Of a stretch of 64,000 nt of DNA, positions 42,723 to 52,556 are shown one piece after another. The notes under the pieces are model-generated. The model was not told the origin of the DNA, did no database searches, and was given only the letters and a program-made list of their open reading frames with translations. Source of the DNA: an uncultured Lachnospiraceae bacterium (lineage in GTDB: Bacteria > Bacillota > Clostridia > Lachnospirales > Lachnospiraceae). Every line of letters begins with the position of its first letter. Within the stretch, counting starts at the first letter, position 1. Location: assembly GCA_910588215.1 (NCBI GenBank), contig CAJUQJ010000006.1:89345-153344 (forward strand). The letters are read 5' to 3'. A program made the translations under genes and the position numbers.

Positions 42723-43874
42723 CTACTCCTGCGGATAAAAGGCAGAATTGATCAATCTGATCGGCAGCTCAGCATACCGTCTGCGGCCTTCCTCCGTCAG
42801 ATGGACACCGTCCTCCAGACATATCTCCGCACTGTACGCATCGATCCCGCTTTCCTCCATGGCGTTGTAGAACATGACTCCCTGGTCTTTATACTGCTCA
42901 GCCACGTACCCTGCACATCTTGCGTATTCCACCATTGTCCCGCATCCATAATCCAGACTGTAGGAATCTCCTATATATTTTTCACCTTCAAAGATCTGGC
43001 AGTAATGCGGTGCGATCAGCAGGATTCCGGCATCGGGAAATCTTTCTTTCAGCAATTTGACCGCCGTCTCCAATGCGCCCGTGTAAGTATACACACCGGC
43101 TTCATCCAGCGTTTCCCCATTCTCCAGGTATTTGCTCTGTGCGATCTTGCGGCTGAGGAAATCATTGACGCCGTACTCGATCACAAAGAAATCCGTCTTA
43201 TCGAAATCACATTCCTTTAAGAATTTACCCGCTTTATACCCTTCAAAAATGTCCGGGCTGATATTGCCCAAAATAGCATTCACCACGCCTAACAGCGATC
43301 TGGATTGCCACGCCTCAAAGCTGTACTGTTCTCCCGGTAACAGCGCCGCAGTGGTCCCTCCCATTGCCATATTGTATACATTGGCGTTACAGCCCTCCGA
43401 GATCAACGATGCAACCCCATGATTCTCGCGGTCACTGTCCAGTATGCTGTCCCCCATAAACACGATCTGCATATCGTATTCCTTTGTCTGCGCCACATCT
43501 GTTGTATCTGTCTCGTCAGATGGAGCCGGCTGCTGCGCGGTATTGTCCGCTTCCGGCTGCTGCGTTTCGCTCGGCTGCTGTGTATTGGTCAAGGTCTTCT
43601 CTGTTTCATTCGTGTCCGTTTTCCCTTCTCCAACCTCCACAGTGGCTTCCGTGCCCACATTCGGGTCACCTTTCAGCTGATCCCACTCTGCCTTCAATTC
43701 CTGTACTGTGCGATGATTCTCTTCCTCCAGTGCCATTCTTTCCTTCTGCATCCTGATCTGAACCTGTCCGTAGATGATCTCGATCAGCGCCAGAATACAG
43801 AAACCGATCATCACCAGGATAAGCAGCGTATTCCCGTTCGTTCTCCCTTTTCTCATATTATCTCTACGATTCAT
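42723..43874 (-). CDS. Membrane-anchored SGNH/GDSL hydrolase
   Basis: 383 residues. One N-terminal helix (LLILVMIGFCILALIEIIYG) is followed by a short coiled-coil stretch, a Thr/Gln/Pro-rich spacer (~75-130) and an exterior SGNH domain. Block I is IVFMGDSILDSD, block II is YNMAMGGTT, block III is IEYGVNDFLS and block V is LEDGVHLTEEGRRRY. All catalytic positions are present. It is likely an esterase, or an acyltransferase acting on surface glycan; target unknown. AGGG lies six bases before the ATG. Monocistronic with its own terminator. Confidence 0.87.
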   Translation of the reverse strand: MNRRDNMRKGRTNGNTLLILVMIGFCILALIEIIYGQVQIRMQKERMALEEENHRTVQELKAEWDQLKGDPNVGTEATVEVGEGKTDTNETEKTLTNTQQPSETQQPEADNTAQQPAPSDETDTTDVAQTKEYDMQIVFMGDSILDSDRENHGVASLISEGCNANVYNMAMGGTTAALLPGEQYSFEAWQSRSLLGVVNAILGNISPDIFEGYKAGKFLKECDFDKTDFFVIEYGVNDFLSRKIAQSKYLENGETLDEAGVYTYTGALETAVKLLKERFPDAGILLIAPHYCQIFEGEKYIGDSYSLDYGCGTMVEYARCAGYVAEQYKDQGVMFYNAMEESGIDAYSAEICLEDGVHLTEEGRRRYAELPIRLINSAFYPQE

Positions 43875-44036
43875 CCTTATCCCTGTCCTTTCCTATGTAA
43901 ATCCGTATATTGATAATCCATGCAAAAATCTTTCAACCTTTTCATACTCTATCACTTTTTGTTTTCTTTGAGTAGTCCTATTTCTATTTATTAAAAAATA
44001 CTTCCATAAATCTTAAGAATTGTATTTCATTTCTAT

Positions 44037-44066
44037 TTGTAACTGACCCTTACTATAGTATATAAT
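44037..44066 (+). promoter_or_regulatory. Sigma-A-type promoter candidate
   Basis: TTGTAA and TATAAT are 18 bases apart. It would give a leader of about 240 bases carrying a family C repeat before the gene at 44315. Confidence 0.45.
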
Positions 44067-44180
44067 AAAAATTCAAGATTATTCTTCTAAACACACATAT
44101 CTTACATTATGATACCACCATGAATAGAAGTGGGTGTTTAGAGAATTATGCACACAAAATCGGAGATTTTGGCGCGTTCA

Positions 44181-44231
44181 CGGAGTCCGCAGTGTAATGC
44201 GTACTCCTGATTGACAGGTTACTTCTACAAT
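44181..44231 (-). repeat. Intergenic repeat, family C copy 2 (inverted)
   Basis: The reverse complement reads GTAGAAGTAACCTGTCAATC followed by a GGAGTACGC/GCGGACTCC hairpin, matching 26456-26509. Confidence 0.7.
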
Positions 44232-44314
44232 AAAATTTATTCCACCTGTGCGGTTGGACGCTCCAAGGAGCATCCAACCCGACTTCCACATTCACAAAAG
44301 AAAGGATCAAGACT

Positions 44315-46132
44315 ATGCCATTTGTCGCACAAGGTTCACAGCCATCCGCTCCATCTCCATTTATACCTGACGGACATCGCCGCAGAACTGTTCCGTCTAC
44401 ATCTCCTTTATGGTCATGGCGGCTCTTCTTCTTTGTTTTTGTGGTGCTGTTCTACTGTATTGAACTTCTATGGATAGGGCCGGTGGACGGCATCAATGAT
44501 GACTGGGGCATGTACAGCACTTTATCCGGCGCTTATCTCGGCTATCCGGATGCTCACGTGCTCTTCTTTCTGTACCCACTGTCGTGGCTTCTGTCCAAGC
44601 TGTATACACTGTGCAGTTTCATTCCATGGTTCGGATTATTCCTGCACGGAGTACAGATTGCCTGTATCTATGCGGTCTATCGCCGCTGTATGCAGTTATG
44701 GTATCGTCATGGCAGTCCCGATGCGTTCTGGAAACCCGCATTGACGATCCTCTGTATTCTTTTCTTTATTGTAGATCTCAATGTACTCTCCGAAGCACAA
44801 TACACCACGGTTGCAGGTGTGGCCGCGGCAACCGCTCTTTTCTGCTTTGCGACGACAAGAATCGATAATCCGGTATCCGATTTTCTGAAAGGTAATATAT
44901 CCACCTATATTTTTGCATGGATTGCCTACAGCATGCGACAGAATATTCTCTATCTGATGCTTCCCATGGCGGGCATGCTCTGGCTTGCCAAGTGGGTTCG
45001 TTCCCTCAGGAGCGGCTGCAGCAAGACTGCACTTAAACTCCTGGGCTTCGCATGCATTCTGCTGGCCGGCATGGGAATTTTGTATGGCGCACACATTGCC
45101 GCCTATTCCGAACCGGAATGGGCCGACTTTATACAGATCAATCACTATCGGGAGCGGGTAGGCGATTTCTACACATGGCCGGAATATGAAGAATGCGAAG
45201 AATCCCTTTCTCAACTCGGAATCACGGAAGAAGAATATGGGTATCGCCGTTACGGCGCCCCTTATATCGGTCACGGCATGTCCGTAGAGGATTGGAAACA
45301 AATGCACGATATTGCCAGAGAATGTTATCTGGCCCGCACCGACTTCACCGACCGGTTGAAGAACATCTTCGTGGGCGCGTTTACTGTCTTCTTCTATGAA
45401 GACGGTATGCAGCCGGCGAATCTGCTTGCCGGCCTGCTGCTCATCATAACACCGGTCCTGATCCTGTTACAGCACAATCACAGCGCATTGTCCGTCTATC
45501 TGTTCTATCTGATCGGCCGTGCGGTAAGCTGGGGATATGTCCTGTATGAAGGGCGTTTTCCAAAGCGTATCATCCAACCGCTCATCACCGTTGATTATGC
45601 TGTGCTGTTTGGCATTGTGCTGGCGTTTAATCTGCTCCGCCTGGAGAATGCCAAGCGGTACGTTATCATACTTCCTGTCGTGATCCTGTTTGGCACCGCT
45701 TCTTTGATCATCACAAAGAATAACGTAGATGCCAATTACCGTTCCCATCAGGAAACATGGGATCAGCTAAAAAGCTACTGCCATTCCAACCCGGATAACC
45801 TCTATATCTGGACGCACAGTTCCGGCACCCTGGATCATTACTGCGAATCGTCCTTCGATCTTACTCTGGATACGTATAATAACTTTGTGTACACGAACTG
45901 GGGAGTGATCCTGAACCCTAACAGCAAGATAAAGCTGAGACAATATGGTGTAGAAGATTTCGGTCAGGACTTGATCGGTAATGACCGGATCTATTTCATC
46001 TTACAGGATGCTCCCCATAACAAAGAACATCCCGTCATCATGTATCTGCGCCATACTTATGATGCAGAGCTGCAAGTGGCAGATACCTTCACCGCAGGCA
46101 ATACCGATTATGCGGTATACCGCCTGCGTTAG
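44315..46132 (+). CDS. Large polytopic membrane protein, GT-C-like
   Basis: 605 residues. A proline-rich N-terminus is followed by about eleven to twelve helices and an exterior C-terminus of ~120 residues. The first loop holds GPVDGINDDWGMYSTL, an acidic pair where GT-C glycosyltransferases place their catalytic residues. An exterior loop (~270-345) is acidic and aromatic (YTWPEYEECEESL). AAAGGA lies just upstream of the ATG. No named family is recognised with confidence. By topology it would transfer a sugar from a polyprenyl carrier outside the membrane, and the convergent GT2 at 46179 could make that carrier-linked sugar. This is inferred. Confidence 0.68.
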   Translation: MPFVAQGSQPSAPSPFIPDGHRRRTVPSTSPLWSWRLFFFVFVVLFYCIELLWIGPVDGINDDWGMYSTLSGAYLGYPDAHVLFFLYPLSWLLSKLYTLCSFIPWFGLFLHGVQIACIYAVYRRCMQLWYRHGSPDAFWKPALTILCILFFIVDLNVLSEAQYTTVAGVAAATALFCFATTRIDNPVSDFLKGNISTYIFAWIAYSMRQNILYLMLPMAGMLWLAKWVRSLRSGCSKTALKLLGFACILLAGMGILYGAHIAAYSEPEWADFIQINHYRERVGDFYTWPEYEECEESLSQLGITEEEYGYRRYGAPYIGHGMSVEDWKQMHDIARECYLARTDFTDRLKNIFVGAFTVFFYEDGMQPANLLAGLLLIITPVLILLQHNHSALSVYLFYLIGRAVSWGYVLYEGRFPKRIIQPLITVDYAVLFGIVLAFNLLRLENAKRYVIILPVVILFGTASLIITKNNVDANYRSHQETWDQLKSYCHSNPDNLYIWTHSSGTLDHYCESSFDLTLDTYNNFVYTNWGVILNPNSKIKLRQYGVEDFGQDLIGNDRIYFILQDAPHNKEHPVIMYLRHTYDAELQVADTFTAGNTDYAVYRLR

Positions 46133-46178
46133 TGCGGCACGCTGTCTGTTCGACCATGAACGCGTCAGTGCATCGGCT

Positions 46179-47138
46179 TTACTGCGCCGCTTCGTCTCCC
46201 TCATCGTAGTTCTTCGGAAGTTTACGTGTCACAAGTGTCAGCCGGTATTCAAAATCTCTCCGGTTCTTCAGCGCCATATTTGCCAGCATCAGACCGGCAA
46301 ACAACGACTGAACCGCCGCAAGACCGATAAAGCCACACACGAATAAGGTCGGAAATCTGAGCACAAGCCCGGTCTCTACGTATGAGATCAGGATCGGAAT
46401 AAACATCAGCACCGCTATCACCGCAAGTACAGCGGCACACATCCCGAAAAACCCAAAAGGTTTGTAATCCCTGTACAGCTTAACGATCGTCCTGATCACC
46501 TTGAAGCCGTCAGAAAATGTATTCAACTTCGACTCACTGCCCTCCGGCCTGTCGCGGTAATCCACGATCACATTCTCGATCTGCAAATTATTGTAGACCG
46601 CATGGATCGTCATCTCTGTCTCAATCTCAAAACCGGTAGACAAGACCGGAAATGTCTTCACGAATCCGTAGCTGAAAGCCCGGTAGCCGGTCATGATATC
46701 CTTGATCTCGCAGTCAAACAGCCTGTTGATGCTGCTGCGTACGATGGTATTACCAAAATTATGGAACGGACGCTTATTCTCCGTGAAATACGTGGAGGAA
46801 AGCCTGTCCCCCACCACCATATCCGCATTGCGGTGAAGTACTTTATCGACCATCTCGCCTGCATATTCCATCGGATAAGTGTCATCGCCGTCTACCATAA
46901 TATAACACTCCGCCTCAATCTCCCGGAACATGCGCCGGATCACATTACCCTTGCCCTGCATATATTCATGGCGTATTACGGCTCCCGCCTCTCTGGCCAG
47001 TTCTACCGTACGGTCACTGGAATTATTATCATACACATACACCACCGCCTCCGGCAGCGCTGCCTTTGCATCCCTCACCACCTTGGCGATCGTCTTTTCC
47101 TCGTTATAGCACGGGATCAATACTGCTATCTTATCCAT
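46179..47138 (-). CDS. Polyprenyl-phosphate-type glycosyltransferase family 2
   Basis: 319 residues. The GT2 domain starts at IAVLIPCYNEEKTI, with YDNNSSDRT and the metal site DGDDTYP near residue 80. MTGYRAFS and STGFEIETEMTIHA are the usual DPM1-like acceptor-side motifs. Two C-terminal helices (MCAAVLAVIAVLMFIPILI and LFVCGFIGLAAVQSLF) anchor it in the membrane. Such enzymes make polyprenyl-phosphate sugars or add the first sugars to lipid carriers. It lies 143 bases after the MBOAT gene and converges on the membrane protein gene at 44315. Sugar not known. Confidence 0.88.
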   Translation of the reverse strand: MDKIAVLIPCYNEEKTIAKVVRDAKAALPEAVVYVYDNNSSDRTVELAREAGAVIRHEYMQGKGNVIRRMFREIEAECYIMVDGDDTYPMEYAGEMVDKVLHRNADMVVGDRLSSTYFTENKRPFHNFGNTIVRSSINRLFDCEIKDIMTGYRAFSYGFVKTFPVLSTGFEIETEMTIHAVYNNLQIENVIVDYRDRPEGSESKLNTFSDGFKVIRTIVKLYRDYKPFGFFGMCAAVLAVIAVLMFIPILISYVETGLVLRFPTLFVCGFIGLAAVQSLFAGLMLANMALKNRRDFEYRLTLVTRKLPKNYDEGDEAAQ

Positions 47139-47281
47139 TCTCTTATGTCTCAGCCTTTCTTTTCTCTTTGTTCTATCCGCTCTGTTATCTATAATCTCTT
47201 CTATTCTATCATATTATCCCACATAGTAAACCTTTTTCTGTTGTTGTCCCGCTATCATTGACTCAAAGACCGCGGGCCGCA

Positions 47282-48817
47282 TTAAAACCCCTGGTAGATA
47301 AATTCCCCGGCGCTGTATCCCGGGCCATAACATCCGAACAGGATAACGCCAAAGAGCAGTGCATACCACAGAATCCATCGGACCGGCAGGATCCTTCTGC
47401 CGATCCGGTCCCTGACAGAACCCTTCTGCTGCAGCAAAGATACCACATATAGAAGCGCCAGCGCCAGGAATACGATGATCATCTCGATTCCCTCCAATCC
47501 CAGCTCCAGCAGGGCGCCATTCCAGAGTACCGACGGATTCCATACGGACACCGCCCGGCCCAGCATCGCAAACGCATCTTGCACCGATGCCGCACGGAAG
47601 AAAAGATCTCCGATACACACAAGCAGAAATGTTCTTAAGATGCGCAGCAAGTTAACCGCCCTTCCCTCCGGGTCTATCCGCATCCTGCTCATAACACGGT
47701 CAAAGAACGGCGCCGTCAACTCCTCCATCACGATATAGACCCAGTGCAGCAGCCCGGAGCCAATGACAAATTTCCAGTCGCCCCCATGCCAGATTCCCAC
47801 CGTCAGCCAGAGGATAAACATTGCCGCAAAAGTGGCATACTGCTTTCCCTTCTTCTTACCGAATCTCTCTCTCCAGTCTTTGTTCAGTTTCGTAAAGAAC
47901 GGCGTGCGAAGCACCGGATAGAAGACATATTCCTTCATCCATACACCCAGCGTGATATGCCACCTGCGCCAGTATTCCGCCACACTCTTCGCAAAAAACG
48001 GGGTCTGAAAGTTTTCCGGCAGCAAGATCCCCAGGCTTTCCGACATGCCCAGCACAATATCCATACATCCGGCAAAGTCCGTGTAAAGCTGAAATGCATA
48101 GCAGGCCGTGGCAAACCAGATATACGCTCCCGGATACGATGCATATTCTCCATACACGGTATCCACTAACACCCCCAGCCGCTCCGCGATCACCAGCTTC
48201 TTAAAGAACCCCCACAGCATCCGCTGCAGCCCTCTGGCCACCTGCCTGTAATCAAACCGGTGCGGTTCAAAAAACTGCTCTCCGTGTTCTCTGTACTTCA
48301 GGATCGGTCCCGACAAGATCACCGGAAAATACATGCCATACAGCATCAGCTTCCCATAATTCCCCTGCGGTTTCGCTATCCCATAATACACATCTATCAC
48401 ATAACCGAGCAGCGAAAAGGTATAGAAAGAAACACCCAATGGCACAAGAAAATCCACACTCCGGATCAAAGTCTTCGAGCTGCCAAACATTCTTGCGATA
48501 CCATCGATCGTATAAATACCGAAATTCACATATTTGAGCACGACCAATATGCCGATATTGACCAGGATCGTTGCTGCCAGGATCCATCTGCGCCGCTTCT
48601 GATCCTCTGTGCCGGCCGTACCCAGCATCCGGATCCCGGCATAGCAGGCTGTCACCGACACAAACGGATACAAGATCAACATGCCGTTGCCACTGAGCAG
48701 ATAATACGCCACACTGCACAGCAGCAATAATCCCCACTGTAGCTTCCGCGGGATACTATAGTACAATATTAAGATTACGCCAAAGAAGCATAAAAAATAA
48801 AATGATGTGATACCCAT
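47282..48817 (-). CDS. MBOAT-family membrane O-acyltransferase
   Basis: 511 residues with the family helices. It opens MGITSFYFLCFFGVILIL and carries LMLYGMYFPVILSGPILKY, YTDFAGCMDIVLG, YWRRWHITLGVWM and the conserved histidine in GIWHGGDWKFVIG. It would acylate an extracellular sugar. Unlike the two other MBOAT genes here it has no SGNH partner beside it; its upstream neighbours are a GT2 and an isomerase. The spacing of 24 bases to the upstream gene suggests the same transcript. Confidence 0.92.
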   Translation of the reverse strand: MGITSFYFLCFFGVILILYYSIPRKLQWGLLLLCSVAYYLLSGNGMLILYPFVSVTACYAGIRMLGTAGTEDQKRRRWILAATILVNIGILVVLKYVNFGIYTIDGIARMFGSSKTLIRSVDFLVPLGVSFYTFSLLGYVIDVYYGIAKPQGNYGKLMLYGMYFPVILSGPILKYREHGEQFFEPHRFDYRQVARGLQRMLWGFFKKLVIAERLGVLVDTVYGEYASYPGAYIWFATACYAFQLYTDFAGCMDIVLGMSESLGILLPENFQTPFFAKSVAEYWRRWHITLGVWMKEYVFYPVLRTPFFTKLNKDWRERFGKKKGKQYATFAAMFILWLTVGIWHGGDWKFVIGSGLLHWVYIVMEELTAPFFDRVMSRMRIDPEGRAVNLLRILRTFLLVCIGDLFFRAASVQDAFAMLGRAVSVWNPSVLWNGALLELGLEGIEMIIVFLALALLYVVSLLQQKGSVRDRIGRRILPVRWILWYALLFGVILFGCYGPGYSAGEFIYQGF

Positions 48818-48841
48818 CTATATCTCCAAACAACATGATTC

Positions 48842-49642
48842 TCAGATGCGCTTCGGAGCATATGCCCCAAAAGCATTGTACAATAATATCTTCATCAACT
48901 CTCCGTTTCCTTTCCAGAAACTGATCTTCGTCGGGGTCTTTCCGTGTCTGGGATAGGCTCTTGCTACGGGAATCTCACAAGCCTTCATTCCAAGCTGCGT
49001 CGCACGCACGGATAAGTATGCCAGCAGTTCATATGTCATAAAGATATCTCGGAGTGGCTGCACACGCCTGTCCGTTAAATATCCCACGGAATACGCCCGG
49101 TAGGCATTCGTCGTATCTGTAAATCTATGCCGTGCCGTCAGGGAAATGATCGGTGCGTGTATTAATCTCACAGAAACCAGCCTTAAGAGCGGGGTATTGA
49201 TCGCTTTTCCGCCTTTAACAAATCTTGATCCCTGTACGAAATCATATCCTTCTTTCAGTTTGTCAATAAACCGCGGTATATCTTCGATACTGTCCTTATT
49301 ATTGCCGTCAATCGTAATAATGCCTTTATATCCCCGTTCAAGCGCCCACCATATGCCCATACGCAGCTGCGCTCCCTGTTTCCCGGCATCCATCTTTACC
49401 AGCAGCGTATTCACCTTTCTCTTTCTAAGTTTCTCTTCCTCTGTGCAGCCATCCGTGGATCCTCCGTCACAGATCACAATATCTGCGCAATCCGCCACAC
49501 CGGCCCTGCAGGCTCTTGAAAGTTCCCTGGCGATCCTGTCCCCTTCGTTAATAATAGGAATCAGGACCACATAGTCTTTGGACTTCTCCTGGTACTCCGT
49601 ACATGCAAATCGGGGAACCCCCTTCTTCTTCTCATAAATCAT
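48842..49642 (-). CDS. Glycosyltransferase family 2 (DPM-like)
   Basis: 266 residues. YVVLIPIINEGDRI opens the GT-A fold; ICDGGSTDG and the sugar-nucleotide site TIDGNNKDSIED follow, where NN replaces the second aspartate of the usual DxD. DTTNAYRAYS is the acceptor-side motif of DPM1-like enzymes. There is no C-terminal helix pair, so it is probably soluble or peripheral. The ATG overlaps the upstream stop (ATGA) at 49639-49642, so it is translationally coupled to the isomerase. Sugar and lipid acceptor unknown. Confidence 0.85.
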   Translation of the reverse strand: MIYEKKKGVPRFACTEYQEKSKDYVVLIPIINEGDRIARELSRACRAGVADCADIVICDGGSTDGCTEEEKLRKRKVNTLLVKMDAGKQGAQLRMGIWWALERGYKGIITIDGNNKDSIEDIPRFIDKLKEGYDFVQGSRFVKGGKAINTPLLRLVSVRLIHAPIISLTARHRFTDTTNAYRAYSVGYLTDRRVQPLRDIFMTYELLAYLSVRATQLGMKACEIPVARAYPRHGKTPTKISFWKGNGELMKILLYNAFGAYAPKRI

Positions 49643-50430
49643 TGAAATACACTCCTGACATACCTCATTGCCTCCTCTATTACAGAAAGCTCCTCAACCT
49701 TGCCCATCTCAATTGACACAAACCCTTCATAAGAACCATCCGTGAGAATCCGCTTCAAATCCTGATGGATTTCTCTTTGCTCTATCGGTTTTAATCCCGG
49801 TTCGCTGATATGCACGTGATTGATCAGATTTACATTTCCCTCAAGACCTGCCGGATCTTCCTCATTCTGGATCATGGTTCCCACATCCAGATTCAGCAAA
49901 AACCCTCTTGATCCCACCGCTCTGATCAAGTCCAATGCTTCCGACGTGCTGTTGATATAATTCGTATTGTATATGGCCGGGTTTGCTTCCATCCCGATCA
50001 CAGTTCCTCTCTGCGCGGCATAATTCCCAATCTCCGCAAAGAATCGAAGCCCGGCCTCCGGATCCGTACCATCCGGGCAGACCCGGTTCCTCGGACAGCC
50101 GAAAACCAGATTTCGGCTGCCGACAGCAGACGAAAAATCTATGGCCTGCCTGGTATACTCCGCAAGAACCTCTCTCTCTTCTTCCGTTCCAAACAGTCTT
50201 TCCTGTCTGCCAAACCAGATCGACTGTAAGGACGTAACCGTAAAGCCATGCTTCTTTGCCAGATTCCTGCTCCACAGGGCCGCCTCCTCCAACCGCTCAT
50301 ACGGCTTCTCCGGAAATATCCTGGTCGGCGCGATTTCCAGACCGGTAAACTGATATTTCTTCATTAAAGCATAGGCTTCTTCGTCCTGCTCAGCATTCCA
50401 GCCTATATTAGAGACAGCCAATTTCAACAT
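49639..50430 (-). CDS. Sugar phosphate isomerase/epimerase, TIM barrel
   Basis: 263 residues of the xylose-isomerase-like/AP-endonuclease-2 superfamily. Metal-site candidates are the glutamate of IGMEANP, the aspartate of LLNLDVGTM, the histidines of NHVHISEPG and the last glutamate of SIEMGKVEE. An isomerase inside a glycosyltransferase operon suggests that it makes an unusual sugar precursor or trims one. It overlaps both neighbours (seven bases with the membrane protein upstream, four with the GT2 downstream). Exact substrate unknown. Confidence 0.85.
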   Translation of the reverse strand: MLKLAVSNIGWNAEQDEEAYALMKKYQFTGLEIAPTRIFPEKPYERLEEAALWSRNLAKKHGFTVTSLQSIWFGRQERLFGTEEEREVLAEYTRQAIDFSSAVGSRNLVFGCPRNRVCPDGTDPEAGLRFFAEIGNYAAQRGTVIGMEANPAIYNTNYINSTSEALDLIRAVGSRGFLLNLDVGTMIQNEEDPAGLEGNVNLINHVHISEPGLKPIEQREIHQDLKRILTDGSYEGFVSIEMGKVEELSVIEEAMRYVRSVFQ

Positions 50431-52556
50431 CTATTCTCTCCTTTCGTCCTGCCGGAAACATTTCTGAATAATTCCCTGACTTTGTTGATCACAATATAGA
50501 AACAGATCTGGATATATCCAAAATACCACAATACAAAATTCATGTGTGTATGCTGATAGGAATGTGCCTTTGCCAGGCAGAACCAGGATACCGATGTAAG
50601 GAAAAATACAAGGTACATAACCGGCAGTTCCGGATTCAGTTTCCTGTCTTTCCATTCACAACCGAAAATAAACAGCGGTACAAGACATAACAACGGAAAA
50701 AAGTTCCCTGCTATTCCTGTTATGATCTCTGTCGAAAAATGGAAATATTCACAGTACACTTCCCACACGGAAGCATTAAAGGAATCCCAATAACTGGAAT
50801 GAAACGCATTCAGATCGGCTCCGCTTGTCCTTCTTAAGACATCCTGTTCAATGATACTCCTCACTCCCGCAAGAATATCCCCCTGTCCTCTTAACGAAGC
50901 ATGGATTATGATAGCCATCACAAATCCTGCCACCGCGGCAATACTAATGAATACGATCGTCCAAAACAACCGCCCTGCTTTCCTCTTATCCCTTCTTACT
51001 GCCGCCATGACAAAGTCAACCAGAAGAAAGGCCACCATTCCCATCATGATCACCGATATATATTCATATCCGCACAGGCATTTTCCGGCTATTGAAATAA
51101 ACGCCATGCAATAGCTGATAATCCGGCACCGCCTGTCATCAACCTTCCACGCACAGAATAGCCCGACTGCCATCGGGATAAACCAGGTAAACTCCACCCA
51201 ATAGAGATTCCTTGCAAAATTTACGATCCACGGAGACAGCCAGAAAGTAACATAAAAACACCCAGCCAGTACCGTATCATACTTTACCAGGATCAACTGC
51301 ACGATCAGGACAAACACCACTGCCGCCGCCAAAGAACACAGCAGATAGAGATTGTCGATGGTCTGCCCGTCTTCCATAAATCTCGCCAGTCGTTTGAATA
51401 ATTTTCCCTGCAGTCCATACTGGCTCTCATATGCCGTGATCCAATTCGCTGCTATCTGTTGTCCTTCGAAATCATAGAACACCGCCTCATCAAGACTTCC
51501 GTATCCCGCCGGCGTAAGCACGCCGTCACTGTCCAAATGGATCACAAGATTACCATCCTTCTCTTCGGTATACGTGATCTGAAGCTCCTGCCCATTGTCA
51601 AACACCATATAGTTACCGGCTGTCGCCGCGCTTCGTGTATGCTCACTGACCGTAACTATAACTGCCGCCTCCGTTCTGGAATATCCGGCCAGCCAGTTAT
51701 CATCCGACAAATAGGAGGTTCCATATAAATTGCCGCGCAAATAATGATATTTCCCCAATCCATAGCCCTGTTCATCGTCATGCAAAAACCAGATATCATC
51801 CTGATCGGCATATACCGTTCCCGTAACAAGAGCCTCACTATCCGCTTGAAATTTCAGGAATTCACTGTTCTGTTCATCCATGGAATTATACATATAATTC
51901 CATGTCAGTACTGCTGTCATGAGTATGGCCATCGCCACGCGCCGCATGACCGCCCGATATTTCTCCCCGATAAAAAAGGTACAGGCAAATACCCATGCTG
52001 CAACAAGGAACATTGCCATAATGACTTTATTCTGCACGGTAAATACAGGTTTTGCATAGGCATATCCCATAAGGAGACTGCCGGTCTGCGTCTCCTTTGG
52101 AAGATACATGTTATCCACGGCCTTCAGCGCCGGAGCCGTAACATAATCCTCCGCCGAAACTCTGAGTGTATACACTTCCTGCTTTTTTAAGCTGGCTTTG
52201 ATATAAACTTTATACCAGAGCGCCGGATCGACTCCGTTCAGATCGGCACGGACGGTTTCGAGATGTTTTCCTTTTTCATCCAGAATATCTAACCGTAAAG
52301 TTCCGCCCATACCTTCCGGCTGTTCCTCCAGTCTGAACTCAAATCCTGCCAGATGCGCTTTCCTGGGCGAAAATTTCATTTCAAAAACCGTATTGTCCAA
52401 CCGGATACTTTCCTGAAAATCTTCCGACGGAATCTGCCAATACTCTATCTCCTCGCAATAGTATCCGTGCACAAACGGATCCATGACCCCCATGCCAATG
52501 ATCACCGCCAGCGTCATGCACGTAAGCAGCAACAGCATAATCTTATTCGTTCTCAC
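50424..52556 (-). CDS. Large polytopic membrane protein, GT-C/mannosyltransferase-like
   Basis: About 710 residues. A first helix is followed by an exterior beta-rich domain (~35-165), several helices, a second exterior segment (~230-400), then eight or more helices. NLYWVEFTWFIPMAVGLF and SIAGKCLCGYEYISVIMMG lie in the membrane part. No strong named family; the architecture fits an exterior glycosyltransferase-like or polymerase-like protein. GGAG lies seven bases before a GTG at 52556, which overlaps the end of the SDR gene by 14 bases; the longer TTG frame to 52577 has no such site. Function inferred from position only. Confidence 0.65.
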   Translation of the reverse strand: MRTNKIMLLLLTCMTLAVIIGMGVMDPFVHGYYCEEIEYWQIPSEDFQESIRLDNTVFEMKFSPRKAHLAGFEFRLEEQPEGMGGTLRLDILDEKGKHLETVRADLNGVDPALWYKVYIKASLKKQEVYTLRVSAEDYVTAPALKAVDNMYLPKETQTGSLLMGYAYAKPVFTVQNKVIMAMFLVAAWVFACTFFIGEKYRAVMRRVAMAILMTAVLTWNYMYNSMDEQNSEFLKFQADSEALVTGTVYADQDDIWFLHDDEQGYGLGKYHYLRGNLYGTSYLSDDNWLAGYSRTEAAVIVTVSEHTRSAATAGNYMVFDNGQELQITYTEEKDGNLVIHLDSDGVLTPAGYGSLDEAVFYDFEGQQIAANWITAYESQYGLQGKLFKRLARFMEDGQTIDNLYLLCSLAAAVVFVLIVQLILVKYDTVLAGCFYVTFWLSPWIVNFARNLYWVEFTWFIPMAVGLFCAWKVDDRRCRIISYCMAFISIAGKCLCGYEYISVIMMGMVAFLLVDFVMAAVRRDKRKAGRLFWTIVFISIAAVAGFVMAIIIHASLRGQGDILAGVRSIIEQDVLRRTSGADLNAFHSSYWDSFNASVWEVYCEYFHFSTEIITGIAGNFFPLLCLVPLFIFGCEWKDRKLNPELPVMYLVFFLTSVSWFCLAKAHSYQHTHMNFVLWYFGYIQICFYIVINKVRELFRNVSGRTKGENRC

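Larger units (their letters stand above)
43875..44314. other. Divergent intergenic region with promoter and repeat
   Basis: 440 bases between genes read apart. The first half is AT-rich and holds a plus-strand promoter candidate (44037-44066). The second half holds repeat family C (44181-44231) and GC-rich short inverted repeats. No gene seen. Confidence 0.5.

Noticed and set aside
47214..47618. Minus-strand frame of 134 codons
   Set aside because: Alternative frame within the end of the MBOAT gene; cysteine- and glycine-rich shadow.
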